The notes under the pieces: generated by a model | What the model saw: the letters and a program-made list of their open reading frames with translations, nothing else | Database searches by the model: none | What the model was told of the DNA's origin: nothing | Shown: piece after piece, positions 16,118 through 21,676 of the stretch | Numbering within the stretch: the first letter of the stretch is position 1 | Layout of the letters: every line of letters starts with the position of its first letter | Translations under genes and position numbers: made by a program | Assembly: GCA_003483885.1 (NCBI GenBank) | Contig: DMXI01000352.1 | Location: 1-21,676 of the forward strand | Direction of reading: 5' to 3' | DNA length: 21,676 nt | Source: Microscillaceae bacterium | GTDB taxonomy: Bacteria > Bacteroidota > Bacteroidia > Cytophagales > Microscillaceae

Positions 16118-18469
16118 TCATAACGAAGCATCCTCATTTAGTTGGTTAAAAATCAATTGTAAGGGTACCAACTCGGTAATCAAATAGCGAAAAGTACCCA
16201 TACTGTCCAATATTTCGGAACCATAAATAAAAAGCACCCATTGCCAATAAGGCGACAAAGAATACTGATTGCCTCCCGAAATTTCATTACCCCGATTGAT
16301 AAAGTCACGGATGAGCGAATCAAGCACCTGATCTTTGTGGGGCTCTTGTATTTCTATGCTACGGCTCAAATCATTGTAATACCTGGTCCAATCATTATCT
16401 TGGGTATCCCAGCTTTCTGACTGTTGAGTGGGTTTGGGGTGGTACTTTTCTCCTTGAATGGTTTTGGCGTATAAACTCGCTGTAAGCACAGGGTTTTGTA
16501 CACCTAAGCCTCCCGCCGTCAAAGGCCAGTAAAACCAAGCTATGGGTATTTGCATATTGTTAGGCAAAGGGCCATACAGCTTTTGAATACGCTGAGTAAG
16601 GTGTTCTATGATGCCACCCTGATCACCAAACAAGTGCTCATGAAATTGCAAGATGCATTGTTCAGCGGCTTCACGGTGTTGAGATCCCATATGCACATTT
16701 AGGTAAAGCATATGGATTAAATACCTCACATTGGCATTATAAACTTGTACCGCAGTAAAAATAGAAGTGGCTGATTCTAGCCTTAAACGGGTTTGTTCTT
16801 GGTGGAGCTTAAAAGTGGATTCATTGAGTTGCCATTCCCCTTGTTCGTTGAGTTCTAAAATGCCCGCCTGAATAGGACTTAAGGGGAGCTGACTGAATGT
16901 TCCGGGGCCTATTACGATGTTGCCTGCTTTGTTGTCATTCAATGCCAATCCGCATTGCTGACAAAATGTGGTAATATACGCTCTGGCTTTGATCAAGTCT
17001 TCTTCTTGGTGACTGAGTAAAAAGATATCGTCTACTTTTCGGATGATGCGTAGATTGACTTTTGAGCTTACATAAGTTTCCATTAAGCGCATGAGCCATT
17101 CAGCCAAAAGTGCCGATAAATTGTGCTCCATAGGCACCCCCTTTTGCATAACTGTGGTTTGCTGACCTTTGATAAGATTGGGAGACAGGTAACGGGAAAA
17201 AAAGTCTTGTTGATTTTCGGGAAAACCAAGCTTTTTGAGTAAGTATAAAGACACTTCCTTCGGAATGCCAGCATAGAAGTTTTGAATATCGAGTTTACTA
17301 ATAAACAACGGTTTATCAGGTTGAGTAGCTTTATGAAGCTGTATCTCTGCGTGTAGCAATGTAATGGCTTGATTGGTGGTTTGCAGATAGCTATGCTCTC
17401 CAGCTTCATGGCCAGTAGGGCTCAAAGCCCTCACATTGATGTGATTGGTTTTCCGAAGGTTTACCACACATTCTTCTTCGGCATTGGCCAGTTTGTCCAA
17501 GTCATTAGGATACCGATAAAGAAGAAGCCCCTCTTCAGAAATGGTTTCGTTTAATATTCTTTGCTCGTTTTCTATGATTACCTGAGGAGCATTTATCTCA
17601 AGAAGCCTTTGGAGCCTTTCTTGACGAATCTGAGCTTTTTCATTGTCCAGTTCGGTAGAAATAATGTAGCGGTTGCCAATCATCTCCAAAAAGCAGAGTG
17701 TAGCCAGGTTTTCGTTCAAATAAAGCCGCCATTTGTTACGAGTCCATACACTGCGGGTGGTAGTGTTTTTGCCCCAATGCCAGGAGGTAAAATCGGCATT
17801 AAGTATCGTAATGGTGTCGGTAAGCTCTTTCAATAAAGTTTGGTTATGGATGGCCTCTTTGGCTTCTTTTCTGATTTGAGCAGGCAAATAAGCATTGGCC
17901 GTAATATTCTCAAGAATGGGCTGAAGTTCGTGTTGGGTTGCTAACTCATGAATATCCTCTAAAGATTCCTTGAGGTCTATTTCTGTACTAAATAACGCAA
18001 ATACTTCGTCTAAAAACTCTTGAAAACGATTAGGAAGGGGAGCTACCTGAGCAGTGTTTGCCCAAAGGTTTTGATGGGCCTCTTCTGCCATTTGTTCCAA
18101 GGTTTTAGCGGTGGGTTTGGCTTGTATCCATTCTTCCAACAAAGTGCCAAATACACAGACCATTTCGGTTCTCAGCAAACCCTGTTGTAGTTCTTTGGTA
18201 AGCTTATCGAGCCAAAGCTGTATGGTATGGCTTGAGAAAGATAAATTTTGCTCGAGCAAGATGGTCAGGTTTTCTATACTGGGGTGCAAATGCTGACCCG
18301 CAAATTGGAGTTTGCTCAACCCTTTATGGAGCACCCGAAGTTTTTCTAAGGGTAGTTGGGTAGTTTGTACCTCCTGTTGAATGTTTTGATAAGCTTCCGA
18401 AAGTAAGGCTCTTTGGCGTTGCAGTTCTTTGAGCTTAATGCTTGTGATAAATTGTTGGGTGGTTTGCAT
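16118..18469 (-). CDS. reverse transcriptase-domain protein, TERT/RVT-like
   Basis: 783-residue protein with a template-dependent polymerase core. Motif A is SKLDIQNFYAGIP (catalytic D394, steric-gate Y399). Motif B is KGVPMEHNLSALLAEW (G444, P446). Motif C is RKVDDIFLL (D480, D481). Motif D is near 504-516 (CQQCGLALNDNKAG). All three catalytic Asp are present, so activity is expected. The core resembles telomerase (human DVTGAYDTIP; RLVDDFLLV) and possibly the domesticated RVT family, which also has N-terminal coiled coil and long flanks. About 380 residues precede the palm, with coiled coil at 10-50, and about 250 helical residues follow. There is no group II maturase X, endonuclease or protease domain. 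Single gene, divergent from the ATP-grasp operon. The RT call is firm; the subfamily is inference. Confidence 0.88.
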   Translation of the reverse strand: MQTTQQFITSIKLKELQRQRALLSEAYQNIQQEVQTTQLPLEKLRVLHKGLSKLQFAGQHLHPSIENLTILLEQNLSFSSHTIQLWLDKLTKELQQGLLRTEMVCVFGTLLEEWIQAKPTAKTLEQMAEEAHQNLWANTAQVAPLPNRFQEFLDEVFALFSTEIDLKESLEDIHELATQHELQPILENITANAYLPAQIRKEAKEAIHNQTLLKELTDTITILNADFTSWHWGKNTTTRSVWTRNKWRLYLNENLATLCFLEMIGNRYIISTELDNEKAQIRQERLQRLLEINAPQVIIENEQRILNETISEEGLLLYRYPNDLDKLANAEEECVVNLRKTNHINVRALSPTGHEAGEHSYLQTTNQAITLLHAEIQLHKATQPDKPLFISKLDIQNFYAGIPKEVSLYLLKKLGFPENQQDFFSRYLSPNLIKGQQTTVMQKGVPMEHNLSALLAEWLMRLMETYVSSKVNLRIIRKVDDIFLLSHQEEDLIKARAYITTFCQQCGLALNDNKAGNIVIGPGTFSQLPLSPIQAGILELNEQGEWQLNESTFKLHQEQTRLRLESATSIFTAVQVYNANVRYLIHMLYLNVHMGSQHREAAEQCILQFHEHLFGDQGGIIEHLTQRIQKLYGPLPNNMQIPIAWFYWPLTAGGLGVQNPVLTASLYAKTIQGEKYHPKPTQQSESWDTQDNDWTRYYNDLSRSIEIQEPHKDQVLDSLIRDFINRGNEISGGNQYSLSPYWQWVLFIYGSEILDSMGTFRYLITELVPLQLIFNQLNEDASL

Positions 18470-18882
18470 AAAGTGTTTTCATAGTTGTTGTGAGATTAAA
18501 AGTAGTTTTTTTAGCCTAAAAGAAGAAAGTATTTGGCTACACAGATTTATTTAATTTTTTGTGAAAAAGGTCATAGATCAATAAATGCTGGATGGCTTTA
18601 TGAGATGTCTTTTAAAAAATCATTTCTCCACAATTATTTGATCATAGAACTGAGGTAAACCACCATAAGAAAAGGCTTTAAACCTGACCAATACCTGGCT
18701 TATTGGAATGGTCTCCTGTTTATTTTCTTCGCTATAATTCTGACAATTTTTCCAACCTGTTGAAAACCCGCTTTTATATCCGTGAAAACCCGCTATTTGA
18801 GTAAAAAAACTAGGGATTTACCTAGAAATGATTTGTTTAGCAGAAAATTGATATTGAATCTTCACCTTCATACAACTATCAC
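18470..18882. other. divergent intergenic region between RT and ATP-grasp genes
   Basis: 413 nt containing both start regions. No gene or clear structured RNA was found next to the RT start, and no exact CAAAnnTA (minus-strand -7) element. The ATP-grasp side carries two direct repeats, a TTTG with TA 19 nt further on (18796-18799, 18819-18820; the rest of the -7 box does not match), and a small inverted repeat CTAGG/CCTAG (18810-18825). Confidence 0.5.
18761..18794 (+). promoter_or_regulatory. candidate activator operator: two direct repeats at 22-bp period
   Basis: TGAAAACCCGCT occurs exactly at 18761-18772 and again at 18783-18794, start to start 22 bp, about two helical turns. The second copy ends one base before a TTTG that could be a -33 element, 84 nt before the ATG at 18883. 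This geometry is typical of paired half-sites for AraC-family activators, one of which is encoded at 20481-21416. Confidence 0.5.
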
Positions 18883-19947
18883 ATGAAAATACAGATCATC
18901 AATAGCCAGGGGCACTGGGTCAATGGTTGGTTTTTAGATACCAAAATATTACAAACTACAGTAGATATACTTCTTCAGGCAGGTTTCGAAGTAAAAATAG
19001 ACGAAGTAGCCAACTTACCACAACTAGAACAACTACTGGTGGGCATCTCATCTGATACGCTAATCTGGAGCAATGCCTATTATGTAAATGCGCCTCAAAA
19101 CCAGGTAATATGGTTGAATGACCTGATAGAACAAAACCAACTTCCTTTGATAGGTTCAGGAGCCACTGCTTTGAGGCAAGTGCTCAACAAAGATGAATGT
19201 CAAGCCATATTGGCTAAGGAAAGCGTACCTATTCCCGATTATGTGGTGGTTACAGCTCCACAACTTGATAACTTACCCGAAATGCTTGAAGCCAGTAGCC
19301 TTGGTTTTCCAATGATATTGAAACCCACCTCTGAATCGAGTAGCATTGGAGTAGTAAAAGTGCATAGTCTGGAGCAGGCAATGACACAGGCTCGGCAAAT
19401 CTTAAAGCAGTTTCCGTGGGGGCATCTCATTATAGAGGAATTTGTGCCAGGAGATGAGTTTACTTGTGGTGTAGTGCAATTAGGCGAAGAAATGCTCTTA
19501 TTACCCACCTATTATGAATTAGACGATATTCTGGATCGACAGACCCGATTGAATGCCTGGGATAACGGTGGCAAAGAGCAATTGATTATTACTGATGAAC
19601 AAATACGTGATCAGCTTAAGTTGCATATGCCTACTTTGATTCAAGCCTTGAATATTCAAGACATCAGCCGGGTAGATGGGCGAGTAGACACTGAGGGCAT
19701 TATTCGTTTTTTTGATATCAATGGCTTGCCTGGATTGGCTTTTCCCCGAAGTATTAGCATCAAACAGTGTCTTACCTGCTTTCCTGATTACACCCCCCAA
19801 AAGGTGTATGAAGCCTTGCTATATACCATCTTGCATAATGCCTTGCTGCGATACGATTTACCTGTACCACAACGTTTACAATCGCATAACTTTTTTACGC
19901 TCAAAAGCGACATTGTGATCAAGGGAGAATTGGTAAATTATAACTAA
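18883..19947 (+). CDS. ATP-grasp ligase, D-Ala-D-Ala ligase-like
   Basis: 354-residue cytosolic enzyme that likely joins a carboxylate to an amine with ATP. The ATP-grasp core follows the Ddl pattern: ILKPTSESSSIGVVKV (K147, flexible Ser-rich loop 151-156), IIEEFVPGDEFTCGVV (E185, E186), and RVDGRVDTEGIIRFFDINGLPGL (R263, D265, R267, D278, N280). Differences from true Ddl are an N-terminus without the GG-x-S-x-E substrate motif (here INSQGHWVNG), Asp in place of Glu in the EIN metal motif, and a different omega-loop region. A peptide or amino-acid ligase of another pathway is therefore more likely. It is the first gene of an operon with a GyrI-like protein 12 nt downstream. Confidence 0.85.
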   Translation: MKIQIINSQGHWVNGWFLDTKILQTTVDILLQAGFEVKIDEVANLPQLEQLLVGISSDTLIWSNAYYVNAPQNQVIWLNDLIEQNQLPLIGSGATALRQVLNKDECQAILAKESVPIPDYVVVTAPQLDNLPEMLEASSLGFPMILKPTSESSSIGVVKVHSLEQAMTQARQILKQFPWGHLIIEEFVPGDEFTCGVVQLGEEMLLLPTYYELDDILDRQTRLNAWDNGGKEQLIITDEQIRDQLKLHMPTLIQALNIQDISRVDGRVDTEGIIRFFDINGLPGLAFPRSISIKQCLTCFPDYTPQKVYEALLYTILHNALLRYDLPVPQRLQSHNFFTLKSDIVIKGELVNYN

Positions 19948-19959
19948 CTTGAAGTCTAT

Positions 19960-20433
19960 ATGGAACCAAAAATAATAGACTTAAGCGAAACAAAGCTCGT
20001 GGGGATGCACCAACCCACCAGCTTGGCCAATGACCAAACGCGTGTACTTTGGCAACAGTTTATGCCTCGAAGGCAAGAAGTACAAGGCAGGGTAGGGGAG
20101 CACTTTTACTCGATGAATATTTATGCAACAGGCTTTCAAATGAAGGACTTTACCCCTCAAACCGAGTTTGAGAAATGGGCAGCAGTAGCAGTAATTGATT
20201 TTGACAACCTACCTCAAGGGATGGAAACCATCACAGTTGAAGGGAAATATGCCGTTTTTCATCATAAAGGCCCAGCCAATACTTTTCCTCAAACCTTGCA
20301 ATATATTCACGGAGTGTGGTTACCCGGTTCGGAGTTTCAATTAGATGACCGCCCTCATTTTGAGATATTGGGGGTAGACTATGTACCCACCGACCCCAAT
20401 GCCGAAGAAGACGTGTATATACCTATACGGTGA
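19960..20433 (+). CDS. GyrI-like effector-binding domain protein
   Basis: 157-residue soluble protein consisting of one GyrI-like / AraC effector-binding domain (SHS2 fold). Seen: an opening EPKIIDLSETKLVGMHQPTSL strand, a central AAVAVIDFDNLPQGMETITVEGKYAVFHHKGP block (the conserved 'l..G.yavf.h.G' motif), a LQYIHGVWLPGSEFQLDDRPHFEIL segment, and a C-terminal EEDVYIPIR strand, all typical. There is no DNA-binding domain. Such stand-alone proteins bind, and some hydrolyse, small hydrophobic or cationic compounds. The 12-nt gap to the ATP-grasp gene indicates one transcript; it may bind the ligase's product or substrate, which is inference. It is convergent with the AraC regulator gene. Confidence 0.88.
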   Translation: MEPKIIDLSETKLVGMHQPTSLANDQTRVLWQQFMPRRQEVQGRVGEHFYSMNIYATGFQMKDFTPQTEFEKWAAVAVIDFDNLPQGMETITVEGKYAVFHHKGPANTFPQTLQYIHGVWLPGSEFQLDDRPHFEILGVDYVPTDPNAEEDVYIPIR

Positions 20434-20480
20434 GTTATTTACTTGAAAGACATAGGACATCCTGAGTGGAAAGGAGATAT

Positions 20481-21416
20481 TTAATCAAGGTGTAATAAAC
20501 CAGACTTTGTCTCTTTTTTAACGAATTGTTTAGGAGTTAACCCTTCATTTTTTTTGAATAAGCGAATGAAATAGTTCGCGCTTGAAAATCCCAGCGCGTA
20601 GGCTGTTTCTTTTACTGACAGGTTTTCTTCAACCAGCATTTGCTTAGCCACTTTTAACTTCTCGTCTATAATTAGCTGATAAGGAGGTACTCCCAATTCT
20701 TCAGAAAAAGCACGATAAAAAGAAGATTTACTCATACCAGCGAGTTTTAGTAAGTCTTCTACCTGGATTTCTTCGTGGACATGTTGTTTGATAAAATAAA
20801 TGATCGCCGAAAAGAGGGTATTATTGGTATTTTGTTGAGCATCTTGTTTAAGCGCATTGATATTTTGTAGTTTCAGGACACAAAGCACGAGTTCTTTGAG
20901 TAACAACTGAATGTGCACTTCCTTAAATGAGTCATTGGTGGCTGCAATTTTGGTAATCTTTTGATAGATATGTACTAAATCCTCATTATTAGCCAGTAAA
21001 ATTGGATTATCCAATATTCGCCAACTCTTGATAAAGGTCTTCGTCTCTAAAACTTCATTAAAAGTTTGAATTTCTTTTCTTACAAAATAATTTTCTAATG
21101 TAAGTGCGGTACATTGGGTGGGATTGTTCAAACTGGCTTCTGGAAAATCTATGGTCAATTCGGCATAAGAAGGAGTAAGAATGGTGTTGCCAGGCACATA
21201 AGCTCTTTCTACCGCATCAGAAAAACGGACTCTTTTTGTGCCTCTCAACATAGAAGTAATGGTAAAACCACTAAAACTAAGCGGGAAATCCGAGACCTCT
21301 TTTCTGGTTTCGTAAATATTGAGCTCGCAGGTGCTTAGGTTTGCACCACGTTTTTGTTCAACAAGGTCGGTGAGTTTGTGGGACGGTATTAAGGGGAGAG
21401 GAGAGGGTTTTCTCAT
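20481..21416 (-). CDS. AraC-family transcriptional regulator
   Basis: 311-residue regulator. The N-terminal part (about 10-150) is a ligand-binding domain resembling AraC_N of the YqhC type (SGFTITSMLRGTKRVRF, YVPGNTILTPSYAELTIDFP). The C-terminal AraC DNA-binding domain (about 210-303) has two helix-turn-helix units: VEDLLKLAGMSKSSFYRAF and the second ending in the family signature AYALGFSSANYFIRLFKKNEGLTPKQF. It faces the ATP-grasp/GyrI operon with a 47-nt gap. Two 12-bp direct repeats upstream of that operon fit an AraC-type operator, so it may regulate it; self-regulation is equally possible. No exact consensus promoter was found upstream. Confidence 0.93.
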   Translation of the reverse strand: MRKPSPLPLIPSHKLTDLVEQKRGANLSTCELNIYETRKEVSDFPLSFSGFTITSMLRGTKRVRFSDAVERAYVPGNTILTPSYAELTIDFPEASLNNPTQCTALTLENYFVRKEIQTFNEVLETKTFIKSWRILDNPILLANNEDLVHIYQKITKIAATNDSFKEVHIQLLLKELVLCVLKLQNINALKQDAQQNTNNTLFSAIIYFIKQHVHEEIQVEDLLKLAGMSKSSFYRAFSEELGVPPYQLIIDEKLKVAKQMLVEENLSVKETAYALGFSSANYFIRLFKKNEGLTPKQFVKKETKSGLLHLD

Positions 21417-21437
21417 ATAGTAAATATAAATAAATTA

Positions 21438-21590
21438 AGTAACGTGTTCGCAATAACTGTCTAATTATCTCTGCTGCCTGAACTGCTGGGTTTCGTTATT
21501 TTTTTCGCAATAGCGCTGCCCTGACACGTCGCATGTGCGTCAACTTAAGCTTTGTAAGCTTATTTGTTTTTTGAATTTATATTCCTCAAT
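21438..21590. repeat. dispersed MITE-like repeat (copy 2)
   Basis: 21438-21461 is 23/24 identical to the minus strand of 8444-8421 in copy 1. TTTCGTTATTTTT (21491-21503) and AGCGCTGC (21512-21519) follow at the same distances, within one base, as in copy 1, while the sequence between has diverged. The far end is degenerate (a CTTATTTG near 21573 may be the other terminus), so the right border is approximate. It starts 22 nt upstream of the AraC regulator's ATG. Confidence 0.6.
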
Positions 21591-21676
21591 CAGTGTAGTA
21601 TCTATTTAAAAATCAAGTGCTTAAAGTTTCAACAGCCCTTCATTTTTTTCTATAGCCAAAAAAACGAAGCAAAAAA

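Noticed and set aside
16118..18469. Group II intron maturase or retron RT
   Set aside because: No maturase or endonuclease domain, no intron RNA ends, no msr-msd-like structure found next to the gene, and the motif C context differs from YADD.
18761..18794. Start of a CRISPR array
   Set aside because: There are only two 12-bp repeats with a 10-bp gap, which is too short for CRISPR repeats and spacers; an operator fits better.
18883..19947. Genuine D-alanine--D-alanine ligase (ddl)
   Set aside because: The N-terminal substrate motif is missing, the metal Glu is Asp, and no cell-wall genes are nearby.

Overview
The window looks like ordinary chromosome of a Gram-negative, AT-rich (GC about 40 percent, by eye) member of the Bacteroidota, probably a marine Cytophagales-type gliding bacterium of the Microscilla/Flammeovirga kind. 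The taxonomic guess rests on promoters close to the Bacteroidota consensus TTTG-N19-TAnnTTTG, scarce Shine-Dalgarno sequences, a CarboxypepD-like secreted domain, a Bacteroidota-style PssA and Nfu protein, and an Omp85-type barrel. No rRNA, tRNA, CRISPR array, prophage or complete insertion sequence was seen.

Layout. 1-2750 holds small independent units: a SAM methyltransferase, a secreted OstA-like protein, an ankyrin-repeat protein, a DUF3052-type protein and a double-CDGSH iron-sulfur protein, separated by clear hairpin terminators. 2989-7540 holds two large envelope genes: a penicillin-acylase-family Ntn hydrolase, and a transmembrane class III adenylate cyclase with an unusual periplasmic CarboxypepD-like domain plus coiled coil. 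7635-9209 has a GNAT acetyltransferase and a membrane-anchored unknown, with a 158-bp inverted-repeat element between them. 9475-12565 has an Nfu-type Fe-S carrier, a XerD-like recombinase in which the usual catalytic His is Tyr, and an EamA transporter. 12800-15998 (minus strand) has an Omp85-type barrel and a tight operon of MBL-fold hydrolase, DUF3592 membrane protein and phosphatidylserine synthase.

The most unusual part is 16118-21416. A 783-residue protein carries a reverse transcriptase core whose motifs A, B and C (KLDIQNFYAGIP, KGVPMEHNLSALLAE, RKVDDIFLL) resemble telomerase and possibly the domesticated RVT family more than retron, group II intron or typical defence RTs. It has long helical N- and C-terminal extensions and no mobile-element context. 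Divergent from it is a two-gene operon: a Ddl-like ATP-grasp ligase lacking some Ddl catalytic features, and a free-standing GyrI-like ligand-binding protein. An AraC-family regulator faces this operon. Two exact 12-bp direct repeats spaced 22 bp apart lie upstream of the ATP-grasp gene and are good candidates for its operator. Whether the RT belongs functionally with these genes cannot be decided from the sequence.

A second copy of the 158-bp repeat family lies at the right edge (from 21438), so the element is dispersed and possibly MITE-like.
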